Origin: an uncultured Planctomycetaceae bacterium
GTDB lineage: Bacteria; Planctomycetota; Planctomycetia; Planctomycetales; Planctomycetaceae
Direction of reading: 5' to 3'
DNA: 49,331 nt
Assembly: GCA_903924405.1 (NCBI GenBank)
Contig: CAIYBH010000158.1
Location: 1-49,331 of the forward strand
Numbering within the stretch: the stretch's first letter is position 1; each line of letters opens with the position of its first letter. This document shows positions 26,722-36,064 of the stretch, piece after piece. The notes under the pieces were generated by a model. It saw nothing but the letters and a program-made list of their open reading frames with translations, was not told where the DNA came from and ran no database searches. Made by a program: the position numbers and the translations under genes.

Positions 26722-27244
26722 CTGTGTACTTCCGTTGTTCTGATTTCCACACTTCCGAGCTGGGTACTCGGTGCACTTTCCGAACATTCCTGAGAGCAAA
26801 CCTGTCCCTGGTTCCGGTTAGAACAGGACGAAACCCAGGCAATCCGGGTCTGAGGCAATTCAGGAATTCCTGCTCAGAGACCACACACATGCCGCATCAG
26901 CTGCAGCCCGAAGCCCCACACTTCCGCAGACGGCACTTACCAACCGTGAGTCTGGTGCGCCATACTCGCAGCCCGCACGCCTGAAACTCCAATGCCCACA
27001 GGAGCCGCAGTGCTGCGGAGACCGGCTGTCGGCTGTTATTCCGTCAGCCACAGGACCTTGCTGCCTGATCTCCAGAAGCGAAAAGAGCCCCTGCGGATCC
27101 ATCGCTTTTCACTCTAACGAAGAACAAGCAGGTGTATGCCGCCCGGATTATCGATTATTCACGATTTTTTGCAAAGCCACCCATTCCACTCCCCCAGCGT
27201 GCAGGCCTTCCCCCAGCCGTCCGCCGACATGAAATCGAGCGCTC
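26722..27244. other. Gene-poor region between psd and HtrA-like gene
   Basis: About 520 bases. It includes the psd promoter region on the minus strand and the 3' end of the upstream protease. Minus-strand short frames (for example 26860-27102) are cysteine-rich and unconvincing, with no ribosome-binding site. No RNA gene or terminator was recognised. Confidence 0.4.
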
Positions 27245-28405
27245 TCAGCGAGTATTGAAGGTGTTCCTCGGGTCATCCGCAGTGCGGTACTCCTCCCGAT
27301 CCGTCAGCACCACTTTCAGTCGCGATTTCTGTCGCCCCCGGTAAACCTCAATGTCAACCGCAGCACCGATATCAGAAAGACTGACCAGATTGATCAGATG
27401 ATTTTCGTCAATCACCTCTACACCATTGAACGAAAGAATGACGTCGTCGGGTCTCAATCCAGCTCGTACCGCAGGGCTGTTCTTCTGGTTGTAAATCCGA
27501 ACAATCCTGGCACCAAGATTTCGTGACAACCCCAGTCGCTCCGCCACCTCGTCGCTGAAATTATTATCCAGCTCCACACCCAGGTAGGCGCGTCTCACGC
27601 GACCATGAACAACCAGTTGCTCAAAAACACGATGAGCAAGGTTGCTGGGTATGCTGAAGCCAATCCCCTCGTTGCCGCCACCATTCGACGCAATCGCCGT
27701 GTTGATCCCAACCACGGTACCGTACATGTCAATCAGTGGACCACCACTGTTGCCCGGATTAATCGCCGCATCCGTCTGCAGAAAATCCTGGTTGGTTACC
27801 ACCTGATCAGATGCCAGAGAAAGATCCCGCCGGCCCTTGGCACTGACAATCCCCATCGTTACAGACTGGCTCAGACCAAAAGGGCTTCCCACGGCCAGTA
27901 CAAAGTGACCAATCTCCACAGTGCTGCTGTCACCCCATTGCCCCCCGGCCTGACCGCCGTCCGGCAATTGCAGCACCGCAATATCACTCTCCGAATCACG
28001 GTATATCCGCAGCGGATTCACCGTCGATCCATCCGCCAGCTGGATCTCAATGTCCCGCAGTTCTGCCCCGCGTATCACGTGCTGATTCGTAATCGCGAAC
28101 AACCCACGGGCCGTTGATGATCGCATCATCACCCCGGAACCCGTTTCTTCAACCTTCTTCTCTTTCTCAACCCGTACCGCCTGAATGTGAACCACCGACG
28201 GAAGCACCTGCGCCGAAACCTGCGAGATATGCTCACCACTCTGAACCAGTGCCATGCCGACAGCACTCATCGGGGACTCTGCACTCTCACGAGGCACGGC
28301 ACTGACACGCGTCGTCAGACGCAGAAACTCCAGATGCCCACCCGCAGCCAGTCCAATGGCCAGAAGTACCGCACATCCGGGTAGTGAATAATTCCTTCGC
28401 GCCAT
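27245..28405 (-). CDS. HtrA/DegP-like serine protease with one PDZ domain
   Basis: About 386 residues. HtrA proteases degrade or refold misfolded envelope proteins. A membrane anchor is at about 8-24 (CAVLLAIGLAAGG). The trypsin-like domain shows the triad: His in ITNQHVIRGAE, Asp in DSESDIAVLQL, and Ser in INPGNSGGPLID. One PDZ domain (about 285-375) has AYLGVEL, then PAVRAGLRPDDVILSFNG. Start ATG 28405 is selected for GGAGAG about eight bases upstream; the long upstream frame (to 28486) has no site. One PDZ rather than two fits the DegS-like form. It may act in a stress response, but no ECF partner adjoins it. Confidence 0.9.
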   Translation of the reverse strand: MARRNYSLPGCAVLLAIGLAAGGHLEFLRLTTRVSAVPRESAESPMSAVGMALVQSGEHISQVSAQVLPSVVHIQAVRVEKEKKVEETGSGVMMRSSTARGLFAITNQHVIRGAELRDIEIQLADGSTVNPLRIYRDSESDIAVLQLPDGGQAGGQWGDSSTVEIGHFVLAVGSPFGLSQSVTMGIVSAKGRRDLSLASDQVVTNQDFLQTDAAINPGNSGGPLIDMYGTVVGINTAIASNGGGNEGIGFSIPSNLAHRVFEQLVVHGRVRRAYLGVELDNNFSDEVAERLGLSRNLGARIVRIYNQKNSPAVRAGLRPDDVILSFNGVEVIDENHLINLVSLSDIGAAVDIEVYRGRQKSRLKVVLTDREEYRTADDPRNTFNTR

Positions 28406-29222
28406 CCGGGAACTCTCCAGAGGAAAGTGTCTGGTCCTTCGGCACGGATCCATCCGCTGCTGATAATGTCCTGATTCCGAGCCCATCGCTGATGCGGTTC
28501 CACCGCACAGCTCGGAAATGCCGCGTTACCACAGCATCCCACCCGGGAAAAAGCCGCCCTTTGCAGGGCCTGCTCTTTATCCCGATACGACTCCAGCGCC
28601 GCTCTTCCACAAAACGGCAAAGCCCACTGTCTATCGAACCGCCTTTTCCACAAAAGCAAGCGGTTTCCGGTTGAATCTGCCGAATCACCAAAACAACAAC
28701 CAGCCACCAAAAACAGCCCGAACAATCAACACAAACCACCGCCAGAGCAATGCCTCAGCCAGCCCCACAACTCCCAAAGCCCCCGCAACCGCCACCACCG
28801 GAACAAGCCTTCTTTTCAGACATCAGTCCCTCAACTCCAGCCCCGAATTCAGTTCCCAACCCAGCACAACCCCTCGAACAGGATTTTCGTGGCGCCGCCT
28901 GAACCCTTAATGCCCGCTGGACGGCTGACAAGGTTTTCATTAAACATCAATTCGCTCTACCCGGGTGTTCGAATTCCCGCTTCTGTTCCGACTGGTCCTC
29001 CACTGATCACTTCCTCATCCTGAAGGCCACTCGGCCTGCACGATCACTCTGCTCGCAGCCGTTTTCGGAAAATCAGGCTGAAACACTGCGACATGACGTA
29101 CATCACTGACCACCCTGCTCAGGCAATTTCGCTCGGCCAATACCGGCTGCAAAACCGCAAAACGCACCAGCCCTGACGTCCTGGCTGATGGGCTGCAGAA
29201 CCTCTTCATCGGATACAACGCC
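28406..29222. other. Long gene-poor region between HtrA-like and dehydrogenase genes
   Basis: 817 bases with strong C-over-G skew on the plus strand. Most frames are low quality. One short hydrophobic frame on the minus strand (GTG 28798 to stop 28685, 37 residues, with AGAAGG upstream) could be a small membrane protein, but it is unproven. The HtrA promoter and the promoter of the divergent dehydrogenase gene must lie here. Confidence 0.35.
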
Positions 29223-30125
29223 ATGCCCTCAGCCCCCCAAACCCGTGTTGGCATCATCGGACTCGGACTGATGGGAACCGCGATGACCGAACGCCTGCTT
29301 CAGTTCGGTTATGTGCCACGGATCTGGAATCGTACAGCCGACAAAGCCGCACCACTGATCGCTCTCGGCGCTGTTGCTTCTGACAATCCCTTCGCCGAAT
29401 GCGATCGCATTCTTGTGAGTCTCTACTCCAGCGAAGTTGTGGAATCCGTACTCTCCGAACGACTGCATTCTATGCGCCCCGGACAAATCATCGTCGATAC
29501 CACAACCAGCGATCCCGAACACAGCCTGCGAATCAGCCAAACACTGGCAGCCTGCGGTATTTCCTATCTCGATGCGCCGATCTCCGGTTCCAGTGAACAA
29601 ACACGACGCGGTGAAGCGACCGTCCTTGTTGGTGGCGAACGCCACGCATGGGACGCCTGCTGTGATCTGTGGAGCGTCCTTGGAAAAAACGTCTTTCATG
29701 TGGGCGGCTCAGGTGCTGCCGCCCGTATGAAACTGGTCACCAACCTCGTCCTCGGACTCAATCGCGCTGCCCTGGCCGAAGGCCTTGCTTTTGCAGAAAC
29801 CCTTGGACTCAATCCCGTCGCCACCCTCGAAGTCCTGCAGGCCAGCGCGGCCTATTCACGTCAGATGGATACCAAAGGGTCAAAAATGATCCATCAGGAC
29901 TTCTCCGTACAGGCTCGTTTGACACAACACCTCCGGGATGTGTGCCTGATACTTCAGTTGGCAGCGGAAAAGGGTCTGCGTCTCACACTTGCTCAAACAC
30001 ACAGGGAACTTCTCGAACGCGCGGAAGCCATGGGGCTGGGACAACTGGACAACAGCGCCATCGTTCAGGTCATGCGCCAGAATTTCCTCCCTGCCGACTC
30101 ATGCTCGCAGAAACAGTCCTCCTGA
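29223..30125 (+). CDS. NAD(P)-dependent beta-hydroxyacid dehydrogenase (3-hydroxyisobutyrate dehydrogenase family)
   Basis: 300 residues. It oxidises or reduces short beta-hydroxyacids; the exact substrate (3-hydroxyisobutyrate, tartronate semialdehyde or other) cannot be assigned. N-terminal Rossmann fold with GIIGLGLMGTAM (GXGXXG). The substrate-binding signature is YLDAPISGS, and the catalytic lysine lies in GSGAAARMKLVTN. The C-terminal helical domain contains GLAFAETLGLNP and KDV-like packing (here HLRDVCLILQLA). The expected 290-300 residue length is met. The propeller protein gene follows 110 bases later on the same strand, which may put both in one transcript. Confidence 0.92.
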   Translation: MPSAPQTRVGIIGLGLMGTAMTERLLQFGYVPRIWNRTADKAAPLIALGAVASDNPFAECDRILVSLYSSEVVESVLSERLHSMRPGQIIVDTTTSDPEHSLRISQTLAACGISYLDAPISGSSEQTRRGEATVLVGGERHAWDACCDLWSVLGKNVFHVGGSGAAARMKLVTNLVLGLNRAALAEGLAFAETLGLNPVATLEVLQASAAYSRQMDTKGSKMIHQDFSVQARLTQHLRDVCLILQLAAEKGLRLTLAQTHRELLERAEAMGLGQLDNSAIVQVMRQNFLPADSCSQKQSS

Positions 30126-30235
30126 AGACTACCCGGAGTCCACAAGGCCGCTCATCGTTTCCCAAATCCCCTCATGATCTCCATCGGGCCTCAGGGATCA
30201 CCTCACTTCCAGCACTTACGTTCGGAAACCCATAA

Positions 30236-31990
30236 ATGGAACCTCTCCGTTCAGGTCTGCACAAACGCCAACTCACCCGCGGCATCACTCCCTGTACCCT
30301 GCTGCTGCTCTGGACAATTTCTGCCGCGGCCGCAGCTCCGCCTGATACAAAACCATCACCCGCAGTCGCCAGATCCTCCTCTGCAACGCCCCAATTGCTT
30401 GCCCACTGGCCACTGAACGGGACCACCGAAAACACGCTCAATCGAAACGCGACCGTTCTGCTGAAAGGAAAACCAGACACTCACAGTGATCCGAATTCCA
30501 CCGGATTCTTCAACAACGGCACCTGGCTCGAAATCCCGGCAGACACGTTACCCCATTTCAGTCACGAGGATTTCACGATCTCAGTGAAAGTACTCTGCGA
30601 TGCTTCCTCCACCAGAGTGACTGGTGATCTGATCAGCCAGTATGACCCGACTTCGGCACGTGGTTTTCACCTCACTCTCAAGTCTTCCCCCGGAGTCACC
30701 TCCAGCCAGGCTGGGTTTCGCCATCTTCAGTTCGGTATCGACGATCAGCAACTGACAAGCTGGCAGGATCACGGCCGACCAGGCACAGCACTCCTCGGAT
30801 TCAGCATGGTCGAACACAAGGGTGGACTGTTTGTCGGCACCTGCCAGCCTGGTAAGAACGAGGCTGGCCACGTCTATCGATACACCGCTCCGGATCAATG
30901 GATCGATTGCGGAGCTCCGGATACGTCCAACAGTGTTACCGCAATGGCTGTCTTTGAAGGCCAACTGTACGCCGGCACCGGAAAGTATCGAGTGGCGGGG
31001 TCCAGCCTGCCCGAATCAGAAAACGTCAATCCCGGTGGGCGAATTTTTCGCTACGACGGCGATCAACGCTGGATTGACTGCGGGCAACTTCCCAACACTG
31101 AAGCCGTAGGTGGCATGGTCGTCTTCAACGACCGCCTGTTCGCGTCTTCCCTGTATAAGCCCGCTGGCTTCTTCCGTTTCGATGGCCAGAATTCATGGTC
31201 ACCGTTACCCGTTCCTGAAAGCATGGACGCAACCACCCGGACCTTAACAGAGCGGCGAGTCGAATCGCTGACAGTGTATGAAGGACACCTGTATGCCGGC
31301 AGTTACGATGGCGGACATGTTTACCGCTTTGACGGAACGACATGGGAGGATTGCGGACAACTGGGGGACAACACACAAACCTACTCGTTCACTCAGTACG
31401 ACGGGGCTCTGTACGTGGGAACATGGCCGAGTGGACGCGCTTATCGCTTTCAAAGCCCATCTCAGTGGATCGACTGCGGACGACTGGGTGAGGAACTGGA
31501 AGTCATGGGAATGATGGTTCACAACGGTCGACTCCTCGCTGGGACACTGCCTCTCGCCGAGGTGTATGAATACCGAGGTGCAACCAACTGGACGCGACTC
31601 ACACAACTGGATCACACACCGGATGTTCGCTATCGCCGCGCATGGACCATGGCAGAACATGACGGTCGCCTCTTCTGTAGTACCCTGCCGTCCGGTCACA
31701 TTTATTCCGTCTCAGCAGGACAGCAGGTCCAATGGGGACATCCTCTTCCACCGCGCTGGTGTGAAGTCATCGCAGTAAGATCAAACGATCGGCTCACCCT
31801 GTTCGTGGACCGGAAACAAGTAGCGCAGTCGCCGCCACTGAAGACAACCGCATGGACATTGACGACTCAGGCTCCACTACGCATCGGCGCCGGGATGAAT
31901 GGCACCCTGAACGGACGACTGGCGGACCTGCGAATCTATCGCGGTGCCGTGACCGCCGACTCAATCAATACTCTGCCGACAGCTCCATGA
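30236..31990 (+). CDS. Secreted LamG jellyroll protein with an inserted seven-bladed propeller
   Basis: 584 residues. A signal sequence ends near AAAAPP (about residue 35). LamG/concanavalin-like half one spans about 52-180 (LLAHWPLNG, FTISVKVLCD, QFGIDDQQLTSW). Seven repeats follow (about 188-500), each with a '(G/D)GXL(Y/F)XGT...(V/I)YR(F/Y)' pattern and an ending such as QWIDCG or TWEDCG. The second half of the LamG (about 505-575) has VIAVRSNDRLTLFVDRKQVA and APLRIGAGM...LADLRIYRG. The sequence thus looks like one jellyroll domain with a propeller inserted in a loop. Function is unknown; binding to carbohydrate or the cell surface would fit both folds. It lies just after the dehydrogenase gene. 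Confidence 0.78.
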   Translation: MEPLRSGLHKRQLTRGITPCTLLLLWTISAAAAAPPDTKPSPAVARSSSATPQLLAHWPLNGTTENTLNRNATVLLKGKPDTHSDPNSTGFFNNGTWLEIPADTLPHFSHEDFTISVKVLCDASSTRVTGDLISQYDPTSARGFHLTLKSSPGVTSSQAGFRHLQFGIDDQQLTSWQDHGRPGTALLGFSMVEHKGGLFVGTCQPGKNEAGHVYRYTAPDQWIDCGAPDTSNSVTAMAVFEGQLYAGTGKYRVAGSSLPESENVNPGGRIFRYDGDQRWIDCGQLPNTEAVGGMVVFNDRLFASSLYKPAGFFRFDGQNSWSPLPVPESMDATTRTLTERRVESLTVYEGHLYAGSYDGGHVYRFDGTTWEDCGQLGDNTQTYSFTQYDGALYVGTWPSGRAYRFQSPSQWIDCGRLGEELEVMGMMVHNGRLLAGTLPLAEVYEYRGATNWTRLTQLDHTPDVRYRRAWTMAEHDGRLFCSTLPSGHIYSVSAGQQVQWGHPLPPRWCEVIAVRSNDRLTLFVDRKQVAQSPPLKTTAWTLTTQAPLRIGAGMNGTLNGRLADLRIYRGAVTADSINTLPTAP

Positions 31991-32121
31991 CTTCATCACA
32001 CCGTCAACAGTCGTGCTGCCACAGTGCGGTTGCTACCGGCATTTGCGAGCCCCCCAAAGTCGGTCACCCGACTGGCGTGGACAGAACCAGCGCGGTTCGC
32101 ACGCCAGCGGTTTGTGCAAGC

Positions 32122-32156
32122 AAAAAGGGCAGCCATGAAACATCACGGCTGCCCTT
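32122..32156 (-). terminator. Rho-independent terminator of the primary sigma factor gene
   Basis: Arms AAGGGCAGCC (32125-32134) and GGCTGCCCTT (32147-32156) with a 12-base loop. Read on the minus strand, the stem is followed by a run of five Ts. It lies just after the sigma factor stop at 32189. Confidence 0.88.
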
Positions 32157-32188
32157 ACAAGTTTCGAAATGCGGAACAATCAACCGTC

Positions 32189-33892
32189 TCAGATTACGCC
32201 CGCATCTTCCAGTTCGACGTCTTCAATCACCGGTAGCGGAGCATCGTCAGCCATGTCCACAAAGCCCTTCAGATGAATCGCTCGGGTATGATGCTGAAGT
32301 TTCTTCAGTGCCTTGCTTTCAATCTGTCGGATACGCTCGCGAGTCACCTTGAAGATTCGGCCTGTCTCTTCCAGCGTGTAGCTGTAGCCATCCCCAAGCC
32401 CATAACGCAGCTTGATGATTTCCCGCTCACGATAGGTAAGACTCTTGAGAACATGATCGATCTTATCCCGCAGCATCTGCTTGGCAGCAGACTCCGCCGG
32501 ACTGCTCTCATGACTGTCTTCAAGAAATTCACCGAAGCTGCTGTCTTCGCTCTCCCCAACCGGAGTATCCAGGCTGATGGGGTGCTTCCATGTTTTCATG
32601 ATCCGTTCAGTCTCTTCAATGCTCATCCCCACCGCTTCTGCCAGCTCTTCATTGCTGGGTTCGCGACCGGTCGCCTGACGGATTTCTTCCGCCTTGGCCT
32701 TCAGCATCGAAATACTCTGAAACATGTGAACAGGAATACGAATCGTTCGAGCATGATCCGCAACCGCTCGAGTAATCGCCTGACGAATCCACCATGTGGC
32801 ATACGTCGAAAACTTGTAACCCCGGCGATACTCGTACTTCTCGACACCGCGCATCAGTCCGGCGTTGCCCTCCTGAATCAGGTCCAGGAAGCTGAGCCCT
32901 CGGTTTCGATACTTTTTGGCGATGGACACGACCAGCCGCAGGTTACCACCAGACAGTTTCTGCTTGGCATCCGTCCAGCCATTCATTCGCCGACGCACTT
33001 CACGACATCGTCGCAGAAACTGCTCCGGTGTCTCCAACAGCATCTGCACATACTCTTCCAGCTCACGTTCCAGCGCCTGACGCTCAGTGTCCGCCGTCCG
33101 CATTCCCCGCAGACACGCAATCTCCTCACGCAACTGTTCGATCCGCTCGCCAATCTGCAACATCCGCTTCATCACCGGCTGCAGACGATGCGTACGAACG
33201 CTTAACTCTTCACAAAGCGAACACATCTTTCGGCGACGCAGGGTGATTCGATCCGCCAGCTGAGCACGCTCCCGTGAATTCTCCGGCAACGCACGCCACT
33301 GATGAAATTCTTCCTTGTTCACCTCCATCAGTTGCCGCAGCGTACGGAGATTCAACTCCATACGCCCCTCGATCTGCTCCTTGCGAACTTCTTCGGTCTC
33401 TGATGTTCGCAGCGTCCGCTCAAAAGGCAGCTCGCCACGACGCACCTTCTCAATGGTGTCCACCGCGATGTTCAACGCGAAGTCAGACTCCAACACGTGC
33501 CGACGCATTCGCTTTCGCGTCACTTCAATCTGCTTGGCGAGGAAAATCTCTCGATCCCGGGTCAGCAGAGGGATGTTGCCCATCTGACTGAGATACATCC
33601 GAATAGGATCGCGAGACGACAATGCAGATGTTTCCGGCCCCAGCAAAGCACGAGCCGCTTTCTCTGCCTGCGCCAGCTTCACTTCCTCTTCAACCGGCTC
33701 CGGCTCCAGTTGGATGTCCGGATCTTCAATAAAGTCCAGCCCTTCCTCGTCCAGCACCATGATCAGGCTGTCGACCATTGCCGGATCTCCACCCTCGTCC
33801 GGCAACCAGGCGTGTGCCTGCTGTACAGTCACAAACCCGCGCTTCCTGCCCTCTTCGATGATCGCCTTCAATCCCGCGTCCAGACGATACAC
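32189..33892 (-). CDS. rpoD: Primary sigma factor, RpoD/SigA type
   Basis: About 567 residues if GTG 33892 is the start. It directs core RNA polymerase to housekeeping promoters. An N-terminal region 1.1 part ([20 protein letters not shown]) is visible, then region 1.2 ([21 protein letters not shown]). A long spacer follows, then region 2 ([48 protein letters not shown]). Region 3 is next ([16 protein letters not shown]), then region 4 ([36 protein letters not shown]). A short acidic tail ([17 protein letters not shown]) closes it. GTG 33892 has AAAGGGG six bases upstream, and the preceding frame (up to 34234) is not protein-like. A terminator follows at 32122-32156. Confidence 0.92.
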   Translation of the reverse strand: MYRLDAGLKAIIEEGRKRGFVTVQQAHAWLPDEGGDPAMVDSLIMVLDEEGLDFIEDPDIQLEPEPVEEEVKLAQAEKAARALLGPETSALSSRDPIRMYLSQMGNIPLLTRDREIFLAKQIEVTRKRMRRHVLESDFALNIAVDTIEKVRRGELPFERTLRTSETEEVRKEQIEGRMELNLRTLRQLMEVNKEEFHQWRALPENSRERAQLADRITLRRRKMCSLCEELSVRTHRLQPVMKRMLQIGERIEQLREEIACLRGMRTADTERQALERELEEYVQMLLETPEQFLRRCREVRRRMNGWTDAKQKLSGGNLRLVVSIAKKYRNRGLSFLDLIQEGNAGLMRGVEKYEYRRGYKFSTYATWWIRQAITRAVADHARTIRIPVHMFQSISMLKAKAEEIRQATGREPSNEELAEAVGMSIEETERIMKTWKHPISLDTPVGESEDSSFGEFLEDSHESSPAESAAKQMLRDKIDHVLKSLTYREREIIKLRYGLGDGYSYTLEETGRIFKVTRERIRQIESKALKKLQHHTRAIHLKGFVDMADDAPLPVIEDVELEDAGVI

Positions 33893-34554
33893 ACGATACC
33901 CCTTTTCAATGTTCCGAAATGCACAGCAACATACCAGCCACTGATACACCCCGGCGAAGCGATTTGCTTCCGGTCTTTTGAACGAGTGTCCGTGCCTCCT
34001 TGTTGAGACACACGCCTGACCAGTCTCGGACTGGTCATTGACTGCAAAACTTTGCTCCCGGCCTTCCCTGGGCCCAAAGTCCGCCGACTGATTTTCAGAA
34101 AAACAGCATAACCATGAATCTGAAAAATCAATCCCAGCCGAACCCAAAAAAATCAGGTTCGGAGGAATCCACAAAAACAAGACTGCAGAGACCCCGAATT
34201 CTGAGGAACTCCATTTCCGGGGGCCTGCCGACATCGTCTGCAGTTCGCTGCAAATTATTCGCTGTCGATGGGCTCACGTCAACGTTTTGGAAGCATTCTT
34301 CCCCGGGTTTCTGCAACTGAACCGGTTTCCGGATTTTCCACAATTCTTCTGAGTTTCCCGACTTCCACGATTCCCATGATTCGATTCACTATTCTCAACC
34401 CACGCCCACACACGGGTCGGCCCAGCCCGCGCGTGCCCCGTTGCCTCAGAATCGACTGCCCGACAAGTCCCCGAAACACGCAGATTTCCCAACAAAAAAT
34501 GCCGCTTCCAATCGAGCGGCATTGATCACGGCTCATGCGTCTCTTCCGCTCGTC
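33893..34554. other. Region between the primary sigma factor and STAS genes
   Basis: About 660 bases if the GTG start is right. It must carry the rpoD promoter and any leader. It contains the STAS gene terminator at 34494-34523. No protein gene or RNA gene was recognised. Confidence 0.4.
34494..34523 (-). terminator. Rho-independent terminator of the STAS gene
   Basis: Arms AATGCCGCT (34498-34506) and AGCGGCATT (34515-34523) with an 8-base loop. Read on the minus strand, the stem runs into T residues complementary to the A-run at 34494-34499. Confidence 0.85.
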
Positions 34555-35106
34555 TCAACCACCCCGTGATCCCGCTCTGCCAGATCCCGACACGCCACTC
34601 GCAACATCTCCCCCACCCAACAGCAGTGACCACGAACGCATCCCTGTCTCGCCACCAAATCGCTGCATCTGCGTCTCAGGGATCTCGTCCAGTTCGTCCG
34701 AATCGTCCGCCTGCATAAAAGCTCGACGATGATATTCGACCTGCTCGTTTGGCGTGTTGTACCGCACTTCCGCGTCCGACAGGCGATAGGTGTCACCCGA
34801 TTCCAGCACGAAAAACATCCGAAACCACAGCATTTCCGCTACGTGGCGACGCGGGGAGCAAAGACTGATTTCCACTCCACTTTCATACCACTCATACAAC
34901 ATTCCGAAAAAACCACTCGGAATGTACTTCACCGAACTCAGATCCACCCCCACGGAACGATACCCGTCGTCAATGATCATTCGGGTCAGAATCTCACGCA
35001 AACGCGACAAGTCCGCGCCGTCCCAAATCTCCATATCCTGCAGGCTGACAATGGCTGTCTGACCCTGTACTCGACAACTCAGACGCTCGGGCCTTCGGCT
35101 GCTCAT
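34555..35106 (-). CDS. STAS-domain protein (anti-anti-sigma-like)
   Basis: About 183 residues. The N-terminal about 110 residues form a STAS fold: LSCRVQGQTAIVSLQ, then VGVDLSSVKYIPSGFFGMLY, the usual place of the regulatory Ser/Thr in SpoIIAA-like proteins (here the DLSSV...SGFFG segment). The C-terminal part is charged and then Gly-rich (EIPETQMQRFGGE, GGGDVASGVSGSGRAGSRGG), likely disordered. STAS proteins usually bind kinases or anti-sigma factors; no partner gene adjoins. It is transcribed toward the primary sigma factor gene but has its own terminator. The start at ATG 35106 is supported by a GAGGGGG-type site; ATG 35115 and 35139 are alternatives. Confidence 0.78.
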   Translation of the reverse strand: MSSRRPERLSCRVQGQTAIVSLQDMEIWDGADLSRLREILTRMIIDDGYRSVGVDLSSVKYIPSGFFGMLYEWYESGVEISLCSPRRHVAEMLWFRMFFVLESGDTYRLSDAEVRYNTPNEQVEYHRRAFMQADDSDELDEIPETQMQRFGGETGMRSWSLLLGGGDVASGVSGSGRAGSRGG

Positions 35107-35638
35107 GGATCTCATCCCCCTCATCGTCAGTGGTTGCAATCAACCCCAATCAGCCGTCCTGACAGATCGCGGGGATTCAGAAATTCCGCAGTGCAGGTCG
35201 GGGGATGATCTGCGCCGGAAACATAGCTTTCTCCATCCTCAAAAACAAAGCCTGTTCCACGGATTCAATTCCTGAGTTCCGCTTTGAGGACAACCATTCG
35301 GGACTGTTGCGTGAACACCACACTTTCTCATCAAGCTGTTGGCTTTCTGCAACAACACCACAACCTCTCAAACAACCGATGAACAGCATTTCCTGCCTCC
35401 CCAGGCCCTGGAGATGCCCGTCCCGTTTTTCCCCGTCGCGATTTTCAGATTTACCCCGCAGCCGGATTCCGACAGAATTCAGGGCCGGCCAATCCCCGGG
35501 AACAAGGCTCAAGCATCCGCTACCGCCCGCGTGTACTCGCTCCTCGCGGAATCACGCCCCCGTTGTCAGTCACCGCATCCGCCAGGAATGCCATTTATGA
35601 CTCCTTTCACAGGGCCATTTCAAAAGGTGAATTCCGGA
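35107..35638. other. Divergent region between STAS and DUF4177 genes
   Basis: About 530 bases between two start codons on opposite strands. The DUF4177 frame stays open upstream to 35339 but with unconvincing residues. No clear promoter or RNA was recognised. Confidence 0.4.
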
Positions 35639-35899
35639 ATGTCCTACAAGCAGCTTTTCCTGCTGATTCTCACGATCTGGTCCGCGGAAATCTTCACCCG
35701 CCTGCTCTTCGATGCCCTTATCACTCCAAAAATGGAGTACATGACGTACTACCTGGAAACCGACAAGGAAGGCGAGTTCCGCGGCAGCAATATCCGGCAC
35801 GAAGTTGGTGCCCGCGGCTGGCAATTGGTGGACGCTGTTCCTAACCCCGAAAACCCGGAGGAAATGATCCTGTACTTTCAACGCCGCGTTCTGTTTTAG
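35639..35899 (+). CDS. DUF4177-like small membrane-anchored protein
   Basis: About 86 residues. The N-terminal segment is hydrophobic (LFLLILTIWSAEIFTRLLF), acting as a membrane anchor or uncleaved signal. The body matches the pattern of DUF4177: EYMTYYLETDKEG, then NIRHEVGARGWQLVDAVPNP, then MILYFQRRV. The family is common but its function is unknown. Start ATG 35639 is chosen with AAGGTGA upstream; a longer frame beginning at 35339 exists, but its extra residues are not protein-like. It is convergent with the CrtI-like gene at 36065. Confidence 0.65.
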   Translation: MSYKQLFLLILTIWSAEIFTRLLFDALITPKMEYMTYYLETDKEGEFRGSNIRHEVGARGWQLVDAVPNPENPEEMILYFQRRVLF

Positions 35900-36064
35900 C
35901 GCCCGTCTTCTTCGATGCAGTGAAAACCCTGCCAAAAAACAGACGATCCCCGGCGTTACCCAACTTATCGGCCAGTGCCCTCAACACCATCGCGATGCCA
36001 ATCTGAGTCCACGGCATCCGGACAACAGAAGCTCTCACCGCGACAGTATCCGAAATCGCCCACC

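Noticed and set aside
26860..27102. Minus-strand ORF of 80 residues rich in Cys, Gly and Ser
   Set aside because: No ribosome-binding site and no protein-like pattern; it is probably a chance frame.
28685..28798. Short hydrophobic minus-strand ORF (37 residues, GTG start, AGAAGG upstream) in the region before the HtrA-like gene
   Set aside because: It is too short and depends on a GTG start; an overlapping frame encodes a Gly/Cys-rich peptide. Coding status cannot be decided by eye.
35339..35638. 100-residue N-terminal extension of the DUF4177 protein
   Set aside because: The residues are low-quality (Pro/Arg-rich without pattern), and ATG 35639 directly begins the membrane segment.
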